A stretch of DNA of 64,000 nt from CADEEL01 sp050246475 (GCA_050246475.1 JBFWVZ010000008.1:56751-120750), one strand, 5' to 3'. Counted from the first letter of the stretch, positions 32,074 through 41,874 are shown. Notes: generated by a model not told the origin, from the letters alone. Made by a program: numbers and translations.

Positions 32074-32310
32074 TTAGGCGGTCTTCTCGGAGATGAACTT
32101 CACCGCGTCGCCGACGGTTTGGATGTGCTCGGCCGCGTCATCGGGGATTTCGATGCCGAACTCTTCCTCGAACGCCATCACGAGCTCGACATTGTCCAAG
32201 CTGTCGGCGCCGAGATCGTCGATGAAGCTGGCCTTCTCCGTCACCTTATCGGGAGCGGCTTCCAAATGTTTGACGACGATCGCCTTCACGCGCTCAAACA
32301 CGTCCGACAT
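32074..32310 (-). CDS. acpP: Acyl carrier protein
   Basis: AcpP carries fatty-acyl intermediates on a phosphopantetheine arm. The 78-residue acidic protein has the modification site GADSLDNVELVMAFEEEFG, with Ser as attachment residue, and the C-terminal IPDDAAEHIQTVGDAV. ATG 32310 is preceded by GAGG at a suitable distance. It is separated from fabG by 139 bases, which may hold its own promoter. Confidence 0.98.
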   Translation of the reverse strand: MSDVFERVKAIVVKHLEAAPDKVTEKASFIDDLGADSLDNVELVMAFEEEFGIEIPDDAAEHIQTVGDAVKFISEKTA

Positions 32311-32449
32311 GCATGCCTCGCAAGTTTCTGATTAGGTTCTTTTTTTCCGTGCTTCCAGGCCACGGCCAGGAGCCTTAATTCCCAGGAGCGGCTCGCTAAC
32401 ACATCTAGTTAAGCGTGGCTAGAAGGCCACAGCGCACCCCTCCCTGGGG
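32311..32449 (-). promoter_or_regulatory. fabG-acpP intergenic region, likely acpP promoter
   Basis: This 139-base gap has no gene. Read on the minus strand it holds two small stems (ACCCC/GGGGT just after the fabG stop, then GTGGC/GCCAC with a six-base loop) but no following T-tract, and an A-rich run (GGAAAAAAAG) about 25 bases before the acpP ribosome site. acpP is usually expressed far above fabG, so an internal promoter is expected. No clear -35/-10 pair can be assigned. Confidence 0.3.
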
Positions 32450-33187
32450 TCAAATCATCGCCATGCCGCCGTTCACGTGGAGCGTTTGGCCCGTCACGTA
32501 GGCGGCTTCCTCGCTCGCGAGATAAACCGCAGCCGCCGCGATGTCCTCGCCCGCGCCCAGGCGACCCGCCGGAATGCGCCCGAGCAGCGCCTGCTTCTGC
32601 GCATCGGGCAGCACGTCCGTCATCGCGCTCGCGATGAAGCCGGGCGCGATGCAATTGACCGTCACGTTGCGGCTCGCGACCTCCTGCGCCAGCGCCTTCG
32701 AGAAGCCGATCATCCCGGCCTTCGATGCGGAATAATTCGTCTGCCCTGGATTGCCGGTGACGCCTACGACGCTGGTGATGGCGATGATCCGGCCCCAGCG
32801 GTTTTTCATCATGCCGCGCAGCGCGGCGCGCGAGAGCCGGAAGTAGGCCTCAAGATTGATCTTCAAGACGCTCTCGAAATCCTCGTCCTTCATGCGCAGC
32901 AAGAGGCCGTCCTTCGTCACGCCCGCATTGGAGACGAGAATGTCGAGCTTGCCGAGCACGGCTTCGGCCTGCGGCACGAGCTCATTCACAGCCGCGCCGT
33001 CGCTCAGCGAGCAAGGCAGCACCGCCGGATCGTTCTTCAACTCAAGCTGCACTTTCTGCAGCGCCTCGACGCGTGTGCCCGAAAGCGCCACGCGCGCGCC
33101 TTGCGCGTCGAGCGCCTTGGCGATCGCGCCGCCGATCCCGCCCGATGCGCCGGTGACCAGCGCGGTCTTGCCGCTGAGATTGAACAT
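32450..33187 (-). CDS. fabG: 3-oxoacyl-ACP reductase
   Basis: FabG reduces 3-oxoacyl-ACP with NADPH. The 245-residue short-chain dehydrogenase has the cofactor loop VTGASGGIGGAIAKAL, NNAG-like VSNAGVTKDGLLLRMKDEDF, catalytic Ser in IAITSVVGVTGNPGQTN and the YSASK pair (Tyr, Lys), and the C-terminal YVTGQTLHVNGGMAMI. The usual fabD-fabG coupling is missing here, because the next upstream genes are accessory and partly on the other strand. Confidence 0.96.
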   Translation of the reverse strand: MFNLSGKTALVTGASGGIGGAIAKALDAQGARVALSGTRVEALQKVQLELKNDPAVLPCSLSDGAAVNELVPQAEAVLGKLDILVSNAGVTKDGLLLRMKDEDFESVLKINLEAYFRLSRAALRGMMKNRWGRIIAITSVVGVTGNPGQTNYSASKAGMIGFSKALAQEVASRNVTVNCIAPGFIASAMTDVLPDAQKQALLGRIPAGRLGAGEDIAAAAVYLASEEAAYVTGQTLHVNGGMAMI

Positions 33188-33265
33188 GAAGGCTCCTTTG
33201 GCCGACGCTTAGGCCAAGGGCTGCCGGGGCTCAACCCATCGAGTATGGTGGCTGGGGAGCGCACC

Positions 33266-33643
33266 GTGCGAACAGACGACCGCCGAATGCGAGACGCAGT
33301 TCGAAGCGCCAGATTCCATCTATTGGCGGACGAAATCAGACGCATTCGCGTCATCCTCTTCGTCGCCCTCATGCTTGTGACTGCAGTTCTCGCGTTCACA
33401 GTTGGATCCACAAGCCAACTCGAGAGCGTGCGCGGAGTCGTCGTTGGCTCCAGCCTTGCGGAGACCAAGTGGCCATCGCCTCCTCGGGTCCTGCATGTCC
33501 GGCTTGATGACGGGCGTCGTGTGCTTGTGTCAGGGGGGCCCGTCAGGCCCCGAATGAATGCGCGCGTTCGCATTCGGGTGATCGAGTGGGCGGGTCTCTG
33601 GACCAGGGTCTATTATAGATTTGAGGGGTACGAGTCGCCGTAG
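33266..33643 (+). CDS. Small single-pass membrane protein, unknown
   Basis: A 125-residue frame with a basic N-terminus (RTDDRRMRDAVRSARFH), one transmembrane helix (VILFVALMLVTAVLAFTVG), and a short beta-rich tail (RVLHVRLDDGRRVLVSGG, ARVRIRVIEWAGLWTRVYYR) that could be an OB-like fold outside the membrane. GTG 33266 is chosen because GGGGAG lies six bases upstream; ATG 33245 is the alternative. GC content is lower than in the fab genes. No family is recognised. It sits in the accessory segment that separates fabG from fabD. Confidence 0.6.
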   Translation: MRTDDRRMRDAVRSARFHLLADEIRRIRVILFVALMLVTAVLAFTVGSTSQLESVRGVVVGSSLAETKWPSPPRVLHVRLDDGRRVLVSGGPVRPRMNARVRIRVIEWAGLWTRVYYRFEGYESP

Positions 33644-33644
33644 C

Positions 33645-34184
33645 TCACGCCAACAGATCATCCCCCGCTGGGCGCTTGCGCTTACCGCTCTCCCACACGA
33701 CGCCGGGAAAACCTTTGAGCGGGACGAGGCGTTGGCCGGTGTAGGCCCAATCCTGCATTTCCTCGATCGCGAGATGATAGAGCGGCTCGCGCCCCGTGCG
33801 CGTCGCGAAGAGCGCGCGCGGCACGTTGACCATCTGCGGCGCCCGCGCGCGCTCGTAAGCAACAGGCGCGCCGCAGCTCTTGCAGAAGCTGCGCGTGTTC
33901 TTCGTCTCCGGCTCCATATAACGCGCGATGTGCTTCTCACCTTCGACGACGCGAAAGCGCGACCGCCACGACCCGACATAGGTCGCGTAAGCGGCGCCGT
34001 GCGCGCGCCGGCTCGCCGCCGAATGATCGTGCCACGCCCAGCGCGCGGGCACGCCGATTTCGATCGTCACCTTCCCGCAAAGGCAGCGCCCTAGCGCGAC
34101 GAGGCCGCGCTCTTTCTTCGGCTTCGACGCGTTCGTCTTCGCTTTCCGTGCATCTGAACCAGGGCGCGCGGGCATCTGCATCAT
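33645..34184 (-). CDS. GFA-family (Mss4-like zinc) protein
   Basis: The 179-residue protein has a basic N-terminus and the glutathione-dependent formaldehyde-activating (GFA) fold with zinc Cys pairs: GRCLCGKVTIEI and FCKSCGAPVAYER, plus EGEKHIARYMEP in between. GFA proteins named after Gfa of Paracoccus are mostly uncharacterised and many lack that activity, so the substrate is unknown. Start at ATG 34184 (MMQMPARPG) is approximate; ATG 34175 is possible and the open frame extends to 34322 over the divergent CPBP gene start. It converges on the small membrane protein gene with one base between stops. Confidence 0.82.
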   Translation of the reverse strand: MMQMPARPGSDARKAKTNASKPKKERGLVALGRCLCGKVTIEIGVPARWAWHDHSAASRRAHGAAYATYVGSWRSRFRVVEGEKHIARYMEPETKNTRSFCKSCGAPVAYERARAPQMVNVPRALFATRTGREPLYHLAIEEMQDWAYTGQRLVPLKGFPGVVWESGKRKRPAGDDLLA

Positions 34185-34217
34185 AGGAATAAATCGCCTG
34201 AGCCGGGGGTGTGCCGC

Positions 34218-35075
34218 ATGAATATTGTCCGTCGTCATCCGCTTACGGCGTTCGTGGTCATTGCTTACGGCCTTTCCTGGCTGACGCTCGGCCCGTTTGT
34301 CTATCTGCTCCAGGTGCGCCACGGGGGCGAATTCCAGGCGTGGATGCTCGTTTTCCTTCCCGGCGCCTGGGGGCCGACACTCGCCGCCTTCCTGGTCACC
34401 ACCATCACGTCAGGGCGGGCGGGCCTCGGGCGGCTGCTGAAATCGTTCCTCGATTGGCGCCACAACATTCTCTGGTGGGCGTTCGTCGTCCTGGCGCCGC
34501 CTGCGACGTTCGCCGCGGCCATGGCGCTTTCCAATTTGGGCCTCGCGCCGTTGGGAACGATCTCAATCGCGCAACTCGCGGCCAGCGCGCCGCTCTTCAT
34601 CGCGTTGGCTTTGCCATTCGGTCCGCTCGGCGAGGAATTCGGTTGGCGCGGGTTCGCCACGCCGCGCTTCTTGGAGTCGGGCGGGGCAGTCCGCGCGGCC
34701 CTGCTGATCGGCACGATCTGGACGTTCTGGCACCTGCCGCTGTTCTGGCTGCCCGGCGCGTCCATCCCGGAATATCTCGGCGTCACGCCGTTCTCGATCG
34801 CGGCCTATTGGGCCTACATCACTGGGCTCACCCTCATCTACACAGCGATCTGGCTTCACACCAATGGCAGCGTGCTCATCGCCGTCGTCTTTCACGCGAT
34901 GTGCAACGCGAGCGAGAACATTCTGCTGGCGGCGATTCCGGGCGAGATCGCGGATTCCGATCGTGCGCCCATTTATTTGATCGGCATCGCCATCAGCTGG
35001 GCAATCGGCGTTCCCATGCTGGCGTTGTCGGCCTCGCGCGCGCGAGCGTTGCGCCTCGCGGCTAGCTCAACATAG
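34218..35075 (+). CDS. CPBP-family (CAAX/Abi) intramembrane protease
   Basis: The 285-residue, multi-helix membrane protein has the CPBP motifs: EExxxR in GPLGEEFGWRGFATPRFLE (about 136-154), FWHLPLFWLPG, and a C-terminal HAMCNASEN. The family includes eukaryotic Rce1 and bacterial proteins linked to bacteriocin self-immunity or membrane proteolysis; the substrate here is unknown. ATG 34218 is preferred over GTG 34209. The 3' end overlaps the DUF1697 gene on the other strand by 14 bases. Part of the accessory block inside the fab cluster. Confidence 0.88.
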   Translation: MNIVRRHPLTAFVVIAYGLSWLTLGPFVYLLQVRHGGEFQAWMLVFLPGAWGPTLAAFLVTTITSGRAGLGRLLKSFLDWRHNILWWAFVVLAPPATFAAAMALSNLGLAPLGTISIAQLAASAPLFIALALPFGPLGEEFGWRGFATPRFLESGGAVRAALLIGTIWTFWHLPLFWLPGASIPEYLGVTPFSIAAYWAYITGLTLIYTAIWLHTNGSVLIAVVFHAMCNASENILLAAIPGEIADSDRAPIYLIGIAISWAIGVPMLALSASRARALRLAASST

Positions 35076-35570
35076 CGGCGAGCTTCAAGACGGTGTTCCA
35101 ATTGCGCGACGTGCCGAGCTTCGGCGTCTTGAGCTTCGACGGCCCCTGGCCCTTCGGGAACTTGATGTAGAGGCAATTCTTGCCCTGCACGATCTCCTCG
35201 CCCGTCAGCGAGGATGCCTCCATCGCATCCATTTCCGCCTTGCTGGCCTTCGCACGCATGAAGATGACGACGAGGAAGGTCGAGTTGGTCTTCGCGAACG
35301 CCTTGAACGGATTGGCCGCGATGATCGCCTGCATCTCGGCGCCGGTGCGAACATAGACGTCCGTCTTCAAGCCGAGCCCTTCCGCGATGACGCTTTCCAA
35401 TTTCGCTTCGAGCTTCGCGCTCGTCTCTTTCGCTTTGAGCACGAGATTGCCGCTGGCGAGCAGCGTGCGCACCTCTTCAAAGCCCGCCGCTTCGCACACG
35501 GCGCGCAGCTCGCTCATCACCACTTGCCGCTTGCCGAGATTGACGCCGCGCAGCAGCGCGATCTGCGTTT

Positions 35571-35574
<4 letters not shown>
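35062..35574 (-). CDS. DUF1697 domain protein
   Basis: This 170-residue protein matches DUF1697: MKTQIALLRGVNLGKRQVVM, LRAVCEAAGFEEVRTLLASG, NLVLKAKE and the C-terminal SRNWNTVLKLAAML. The family is widespread as a single-gene, often horizontally distributed protein of unknown role. ATG 35574 overlaps the fabD stop by four bases, so it is translationally coupled to fabD. It converges on the CPBP gene with a 14-base overlap. Confidence 0.92.
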
Positions 35575-36512
<938 letters not shown>

Positions 36513-36616
36513 GGCGCGCGGCGTAGAGGATGGGCGCCGCCCCGGCAAGACGGCGCGCCCGGCGATTGATCTGGCGCACTTTCAGCGCCATCCCCCAGGG
36601 CCTAGACTAGCGGCCA

Positions 36617-37585
36617 ATGAAGCTCCCTCACCCTTTCATCCAGCTGCCGCTCAGCTTCGACGCCGCGCGCCTCGCCGAAGAGGTGGGCGCCGTCCCGGAA
36701 TCCGAGTGGCGTCCGCACCCGAACAATCTGCCCGGCAATTCGATGCTGCCGCTCATCGCCGTGAACGGCGATCCCGCCAACGAGCGCTTCGCAGGCCCCA
36801 TGCGCCCCACGCGGAACCTCGAGCGCTGCCAATACCTGCAGCAGGTGATGGGCTCATTCGGCGCCACGCTCGGCCGCTCGCGCCTTATGCGCCTCGCCGG
36901 GCAAGCCGAAGTCACCCGCCACACGGACCAGGGCTATTACTGGGCAGAGCGCGTGCGCATCCACGTGCCCATCACCACGCAGCCCAGCGTGCGCTTTCAG
37001 TGCGGCGACGCCGACGTGAACATGGCCGCCGGCGAGTGCTGGATCTTCGACACGTGGCGGCTTCACCGTGTCATCAACGCGAACGACCAGACGCGCATCC
37101 ACCTCGTGGTCGATTCAATCGGCGGCGGCGTTTTCTGGCAGCATGTCGCGCATGGGCGCCCCGTCCCAGGCCCGCAGCCGGCAAACTGGACGCCGCGGTC
37201 CGTCCCGTTCGATCCCAACGCTCCGGCCGAAGAACTCCCGTTCGAAAGCGTCAACGTGCCCGCCGTGATGACCCCGTGGGAGCTCGAGACGCACTTGGCG
37301 TTCCTCTTCAACGAGGCCCGCGCCCATCCGCAGACGCAGTTTGTCCGCCAAGTCGCCGTGCCCTTCGCACGCGACTGGCGTGCGGTTTGGGCGCTCTATG
37401 GCGACGCGCCGGAGGGCCGCCCCGCCTATCGCCAGCTCATCCATCACTTCATGCAAGCGATCCGCCCCGCGGCCAGCGAGGTCACCCTCGCCAACGAAGC
37501 CAACCTTTTTGGCGCGATGACGACCATGATCGCCAAGTTCGCCGTCTCCGGCGCGGAGCAGGGAGCCATGGCGGATCGGGGCTAG
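36617..37585 (+). CDS. Aspartyl/asparaginyl beta-hydroxylase-like dioxygenase
   Basis: The 322-residue protein resembles the Fe(II)/2-oxoglutarate Asp/Asn hydroxylase family. The first metal-site His and Asp are in EVTRHTDQGYYWAERVRIHV (about 100-119), the distal His lies in WIFDTWRLHRVINANDQTR, and the Arg of RIHLVVD would bind 2-oxoglutarate. The C-terminal 120 residues have no clear match. The substrate is unknown; the gene lies 171 bases upstream of the rpsF-rpsR-rplI operon on the same strand. Homology is judged from motifs only. Confidence 0.78.
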   Translation: MKLPHPFIQLPLSFDAARLAEEVGAVPESEWRPHPNNLPGNSMLPLIAVNGDPANERFAGPMRPTRNLERCQYLQQVMGSFGATLGRSRLMRLAGQAEVTRHTDQGYYWAERVRIHVPITTQPSVRFQCGDADVNMAAGECWIFDTWRLHRVINANDQTRIHLVVDSIGGGVFWQHVAHGRPVPGPQPANWTPRSVPFDPNAPAEELPFESVNVPAVMTPWELETHLAFLFNEARAHPQTQFVRQVAVPFARDWRAVWALYGDAPEGRPAYRQLIHHFMQAIRPAASEVTLANEANLFGAMTTMIAKFAVSGAEQGAMADRG

Positions 37586-37596
37586 CCCCCGGCCCC

Positions 37597-37623
37597 TTGC
37601 CTTCTCCACAGCCCTCCTATACC
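37597..37623 (+). promoter_or_regulatory. Possible promoter for rpsF operon
   Basis: TTGCCT (37597-37602) and TATACC (37618-37623) lie 15 bases apart in the 171-base gap before rpsF, a spacing slightly short for a housekeeping promoter. It is the best pair seen; the rest of the gap is GC-rich with no gene. Confidence 0.3.
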
Positions 37624-37756
37624 ACCCCCCGCTTCGCGATCCGCGGTCCTGGGGTGGCTTTCATGCCCAGGATCCACCGCCCGGCCGGCCCTTCCCCGGC
37701 TCCCTCGCGAGGCTCTCCAGAGAGTTCGGGCGCCGCGGATCCCAAGGAAGAGGAAT

Positions 37757-38170
37757 ATGGCTCTCTACGAACACGTGCTGATCGCGCGGCAGGATATCTC
37801 GCCGCAACAAGTTGACGCCCTCGTCGAAGACATCACCCGCAACGTCCAGGAGCTGGGCGGGCGCGTGGCGAAGAACGAGTATTGGGGGCTGCGCAATCTC
37901 TCCTATCGCGTCCGCAAGAACCGCAAGGGGCATTATTGCCTGCTCAATCTCGAAATGACGACTGACGGCATGCACGAGCTTGAGCGCCGCCAGCGGCTCA
38001 ACGAAGACGTCATCCGCTATCTCACCATCCGCGTCGAAGAGCATGACGAAGAGCCCTCGCCGGTTCTCGCGCGCCGCGACCGCGATGAACGGCGCCGCGC
38101 GCGCCGCGAAGGCGGGCGTGAAGACGGCGCCGAGGGCGGCGACGGCGATGCTGGCTTCGGGGAGGAATAA
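37757..38170 (+). CDS. rpsF: 30S ribosomal protein S6
   Basis: S6 binds 16S rRNA as a dimer with S18 on the 30S platform. The 137 residues start MALYEHVLIARQDISPQQVD and include LGGRVAKNEYWGLRNLSYRV and KNRKGHYCLLNLEM. The C-terminal tail is charged (RRDRDERRRARREGGRED, then acidic), as in many alphaproteobacterial S6 proteins. GAAGAGGA upstream of ATG 37757 is a good ribosome site. Operon rpsF-rpsR-rplI. Confidence 0.97.
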   Translation: MALYEHVLIARQDISPQQVDALVEDITRNVQELGGRVAKNEYWGLRNLSYRVRKNRKGHYCLLNLEMTTDGMHELERRQRLNEDVIRYLTIRVEEHDEEPSPVLARRDRDERRRARREGGREDGAEGGDGDAGFGEE

Positions 38171-38173
38171 AAG

Positions 38174-38446
38174 ATGTCCGGCAAGAACAATCCCAACAAG
38201 GTCAACATCGCGAACATCCCCGCGCGCCGCCCCTTCGGGCGCCGGCGCAAGGTGTGCCCGTTCTCCGGCAACGCAGCGCCGAAGATCGACTACAAGGATG
38301 TGAAGCTGCTGCAGCGCTACATCTCCGAGAAGGGCAAGATCGTTCCTTCGCGGATCACGGCCGTCTCAGCCAAGAAGCAGCGTCTGCTCGCGATCGCCAT
38401 CAAGCGCGCGCGCTATCTCTCGCTCCTTCCATACGCCGTTCAGTAA
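38174..38446 (+). CDS. rpsR: 30S ribosomal protein S18
   Basis: S18 is the small 30S platform protein that pairs with S6. The 90 residues contain FGRRRKVCPFSGNAAPKIDY, KLLQRYISEKGKIVPSRIT, AVSAKKQRLLAIAIKRARYL and end LLPYAVQ. The gene starts three bases after the rpsF stop and is followed by rplI after 11 bases. Confidence 0.98.
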   Translation: MSGKNNPNKVNIANIPARRPFGRRRKVCPFSGNAAPKIDYKDVKLLQRYISEKGKIVPSRITAVSAKKQRLLAIAIKRARYLSLLPYAVQ

Positions 38447-38457
38447 GGAGGCAAGCC

Positions 38458-39027
38458 ATGCAAGTGATCCTCCTTGAGCGCGTCGAAAATCTCGGCGCCA
38501 TCGGCGATGAAGTGAAAGTGCGCGACGGCTTCGCGCGCAATTTCCTGCTGCCGCAGAAGAAGGCGCTGCGCGCCACCGACGAAAACCGCAAGGTGTTCGA
38601 AGGCCGCCGCGCCGAGATCGAAGCACGCAACGCCGAAGCGCGGGCCGCGGCCGAAAAGGCCACCGGCAAGCTCGACGGCAAGACCTATGTGCTCATCCGT
38701 CAAGCCGGCGAAGGCGGCCAGCTCTACGGCTCCGTCGCCGCGCGCGACATCGCCGAGGCGATCAACGCCGAAGGCGGCAAGGTGGAGCGCGGCGCGATCG
38801 TGCTCGACAAGCCGATCAAATCCATCGGCATGCACCAGGTGCGCGTGAAGCTGCACGCGGAAGTCTCGGTCGGCGTCACGATCAATGTCGCGCGCTCGGC
38901 CGACGAAGCGGAACGCCAAGCCAAGGGCGAAAACGTCATCGCCTCCGCGCTCGAAGCGGACCGCGCCGAAGCGGCCGCGCAGGCGCAATCGATCGCCGCC
39001 GTCAGCGCCGCGAACGAACCGCAATAA
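38458..39027 (+). CDS. rplI: 50S ribosomal protein L9
   Basis: L9 binds 23S rRNA near the L1 stalk through its N domain. The 189 residues start MQVILLERVENLGAIGDEVK and include the family signature VRDGFARNFLLPQKKALRAT, a long connecting helix, and the C domain (GQLYGSVAARDIAEAINAEG, IKSIGMHQVRVKLHAEV). AAGGAGG upstream fixes ATG 38458 against a longer open frame overlapping rpsR. Confidence 0.97.
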   Translation: MQVILLERVENLGAIGDEVKVRDGFARNFLLPQKKALRATDENRKVFEGRRAEIEARNAEARAAAEKATGKLDGKTYVLIRQAGEGGQLYGSVAARDIAEAINAEGGKVERGAIVLDKPIKSIGMHQVRVKLHAEVSVGVTINVARSADEAERQAKGENVIASALEADRAEAAAQAQSIAAVSAANEPQ

Positions 39028-39053
39028 GGGGAACGAAACGCCAAAGGCGCCAA

Positions 39054-39084
39054 CGCCCCGTCTCCCCGGAGGCGGGGCGTTTTT
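39054..39084 (+). terminator. Intrinsic terminator after rplI
   Basis: CGCCCCG (39054-39060) pairs with CGGGGCG (39073-39079), followed by TTTTT (39080-39084). It ends the ribosomal protein operon 26 bases after the rplI stop and is the clearest factor-independent terminator in the window. Confidence 0.85.
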
Positions 39085-39087
39085 CTT

Positions 39088-39265
39088 TCTCCTTCTCCCC
39101 TTGTGGGAGAAGGTGGCATTGCGCGAAGCGCAATGACGGATGAGGGGTGAAAACCACTCCTCTCCAACGCAATGCAAACACGCGCCTGCTCCATCTCTGA
39201 AGCGCGGCGGAAGCACCCCTCACCCGGCCGCTTCGCGGCCACCCTCTCCCACAAGGGGAGAGGGT
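39088..39265. repeat. Long palindromic repeat, family A copy 3
   Basis: Same outer and inner inverted arms as the units at 9296 and 27844, with a longer variable centre (about 75 bases). Together with the rplI terminator it accounts for most of the 317-base gap before dnaB; the remaining 80 bases carry no recognised signal beyond a probable dnaB promoter. Confidence 0.85.
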
Positions 39266-39344
39266 CATTCCGCCGCTGCGGATTACGCCCCTTCGGCTGG
39301 GGATCGTTCATCATTTCGGGCTCGAATCGTACGATCTTGCGTCC

Positions 39345-40832
39345 ATGTCCGCAGACGGCGCCCTCGCCCCCGCCCAGCCCGCGCCCTTGGTCCCGCCGCA
39401 CAATCTGGAGGCGGAGCAGGCCCTTCTCGGCGCCATTCTATTCGACAACGAAACGATCCACCGCATCACGGATCGGCTGAAGTCGCATCACTTCTACGAT
39501 CCGGTGCATGGGCGCATCTTCGACACCTGCGTCCTCTTCATCGCGGCGGGCAAGCTCGCGGACGGCGTCACGCTGCGCGGGCATTTCGCGAACGATGGCG
39601 GGCTCAAGGAGATCGGCGGCGCGGCTTATCTGCTCGAACTCATGGAGCATGCCGCGCGCATCTCCGTGCAGGCGCAGGAATATGCGGAGCTCATCTACGA
39701 TCTCGCGCTGCGCCGCGAACTCATCCGCGTCGGGCATGAAATCTCCGCGCTCGCGGAAAGCCCGCCCGAAGGCGCCGACGCCAGCGATATCATCGAGGAG
39801 AGCGAACGCACACTCTTCGCACTCGCCGAAAGCGGCAGCGCCAACCGCGGCTTCGCGCCTTTCTCCGCAGCGTTGGCCACATCGATCGAAATGGCCGCCG
39901 TCGCCTACGAAAACAAATCCGACGTCACCGGGCTTGCGACGGGCTTCGAAGATCTCGACCGCATGCTGGGCGGGCTTCACCCCAGCGATCTCGTCATCCT
40001 CGCGGGGCGGCCATCCATGGGCAAAACCGCGCTCGCCACCAACATGGCCTACAATATCGCGCACGCGCGCATGCGCGCCATCCGTGACAACGCGATGGAG
40101 ACGAGCACGAACAAGGGCGGCGTCGTTGCGTTCTTCTCGCTCGAAATGTCGGCCGAACAGCTGGCGTCGCGCTTGCTGTCAGACGCCGCTGATATTCCCG
40201 CGCAGAAGATCCGCCACGGCAACATCACCAAGCCCGAGTACGAACGCCTCGTTCAAGTCTCGCAAGATTTGCAGCACATGCCGCTGCACATTGACGAGAC
40301 GGGCGCCATCAACATCGCGCAGCTTCAGGCGCGCGCGCGCCGCTTGAAGCGCATGGGCGGCCTCGATTGCATCGTGGTCGACTATCTTCAGCTCGTCACA
40401 TCGAACGCACGAAAGAACGACGGGCGCGTGCAGGAGGTGAGCGAAATCACGCAGGGCCTCAAAGCGCTCGCGAAGGATTTGAAAGTACCCGTCATCGCGC
40501 TCTCTCAGCTTTCGCGCCAAGTCGAAAGCCGGGAGGACAAACGCCCTCAGCTCTCCGATCTCCGCGAATCCGGCTCCATCGAGCAGGACGCCGACGTCGT
40601 CATGTTCGTCTTCCGCGAGTCCTATTATCTCGAACGCGGCGAACCGAAGCCCGGCAGCGAAGAGCACGCCAAGTGGCAGCAGGAAGTTGACGCGGTGCGC
40701 AATCAGGCCGAAGTGATCATCGGCAAGCAGCGCCACGGCCCCATCGGCACGGCGCGGCTCTTCTTCAACGCGGAAAAAGTGCGCTTTGGGAACCTCTCAC
40801 TCCGCAGACCGGATGGATCCCACGGCATCTAA
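39345..40832 (+). CDS. dnaB: Replicative DNA helicase DnaB
   Basis: DnaB is the hexameric 5'-3' helicase of the replication fork. The 495 residues have the N domain (PHNLEAEQALLGAILFDNET) and the RecA-like core: Walker A LAGRPSMGKTALATNMAYN, FFSLEMSAEQLASRLLSDAA, Walker B DCIVVDYLQLV, and VPVIALSQLSRQVE with RPQLSDLRESGSIEQDADVV. A short insert follows Walker A (RDNAMETSTNKGG). No intein is present. It is followed by alr with an overlap of 20 bases. Confidence 0.97.
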   Translation: MSADGALAPAQPAPLVPPHNLEAEQALLGAILFDNETIHRITDRLKSHHFYDPVHGRIFDTCVLFIAAGKLADGVTLRGHFANDGGLKEIGGAAYLLELMEHAARISVQAQEYAELIYDLALRRELIRVGHEISALAESPPEGADASDIIEESERTLFALAESGSANRGFAPFSAALATSIEMAAVAYENKSDVTGLATGFEDLDRMLGGLHPSDLVILAGRPSMGKTALATNMAYNIAHARMRAIRDNAMETSTNKGGVVAFFSLEMSAEQLASRLLSDAADIPAQKIRHGNITKPEYERLVQVSQDLQHMPLHIDETGAINIAQLQARARRLKRMGGLDCIVVDYLQLVTSNARKNDGRVQEVSEITQGLKALAKDLKVPVIALSQLSRQVESREDKRPQLSDLRESGSIEQDADVVMFVFRESYYLERGEPKPGSEEHAKWQQEVDAVRNQAEVIIGKQRHGPIGTARLFFNAEKVRFGNLSLRRPDGSHGI

Positions 40833-41874
40833 CGAGACGCGGCTCGCGCGGCTCGCGGTCTCCACGTCCGCCATCGTTGAGAACTGGCGATTCTTCGATC
40901 GTCTCTCCGGAAACGCCGAGTGCGCCGCCGTCGTCAAGGCGGACGCGTACGGACTTGGCGCACGCGAAGCGGCACGCGCGCTCGCATCTATCGGCGCGCG
41001 CACGTTTTTCACCGCAACGCTCGGCGAAGCGCTTGCGATCAGCGCGGAGATCGCCGGCGCGCGCGTCTATGTTCTCAACGGTCCGGGTACGGAAGATCAT
41101 CTGTCTGCCTTCGGCGAAACCATTCGTCCCATCCTCAACAGCCTCGAACAGATCGCCCGCTGGAACGCGCGCGGGCCCGCCGCGCTTCACGTCGACACCG
41201 GGATGAACCGCCTTGGCCTCAATCTCTCCGACGTAAGCGAAGCCGCGCGGACTATGGGCGCGCTCAAACCCGATTTCGTGATGAGCCATCTCGCCTGCGC
41301 CCCCAATCGCGCGCATCCGATGAACGCCGCGCAGCGCGCGCGCTTCATCGAAGCGGCATCCGCCTTCCCCGGCGCGCGGCTCTCGCTTTCCGCGACTGGC
41401 GGCGCGCTCATCGGGGCCGATTATCATTTCGACATGATCCGCCCCGGCATCGGGCTCTACGGTTCGGGCGATATGGAGGAGGACAATCCCGTCCTTGCCC
41501 CCGTCGCGCGGCTCACCGCCCCCATCCTCCAGCTGCGCGATGTCGCGGCGGGCGAAACCTTCGGCTACGGCGCAACAGCGCGCGCGGAAAAAGCGATGCG
41601 CGCCGCAACCGTGGCGGTCGGCTACGCGGACGGCTTCTTGCGCAGCTTTGCCGGGCGCGGCTATGGCATGATCGGCGGCGCGAAATTGCCGCTGCTGGGG
41701 CGCGTCTCCATGGACCTTCTCATCCTCGACGCCACCGCAGCGCCGAATGCGCGTGAGGGCGATGACATCGAATTCCTCGGCGCCAATGCGCGCCTCGATG
41801 ACGTCGCGGCCGCGGCCGGCACGACGCCCTACGAGATTTTGACCACCCTTGCAGGCTCGGTGCGCCGCGCATGA
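40813..41874 (+). CDS. alr: Alanine racemase
   Basis: Alr interconverts L- and D-alanine for peptidoglycan using PLP. From ATG 40813 (353 residues), the PLP Lys lies in AAVVKADAYGLGAREA, ALHVDTGMNRLGL is the barrel strand pair, GATARAEKAMR and VAVGYADGFLRSF follow, and the catalytic Tyr region is near FGYGAT. LGRVSMDLLILDATA matches the C-terminal beta domain. The start overlaps dnaB by 20 bases; a start at 40786 is possible. dnaB-alr is a common alphaproteobacterial pair. Confidence 0.93.
   Translation: MDPTASNETRLARLAVSTSAIVENWRFFDRLSGNAECAAVVKADAYGLGAREAARALASIGARTFFTATLGEALAISAEIAGARVYVLNGPGTEDHLSAFGETIRPILNSLEQIARWNARGPAALHVDTGMNRLGLNLSDVSEAARTMGALKPDFVMSHLACAPNRAHPMNAAQRARFIEAASAFPGARLSLSATGGALIGADYHFDMIRPGIGLYGSGDMEEDNPVLAPVARLTAPILQLRDVAAGETFGYGATARAEKAMRAATVAVGYADGFLRSFAGRGYGMIGGAKLPLLGRVSMDLLILDATAAPNAREGDDIEFLGANARLDDVAAAAGTTPYEILTTLAGSVRRA

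Noticed and set aside
32395..32416. CtrA-site-like CTAAC...TTAAG near acpP
   Set aside because: Spacing between half sites is off by one to two bases and the flanking T/A content is low.
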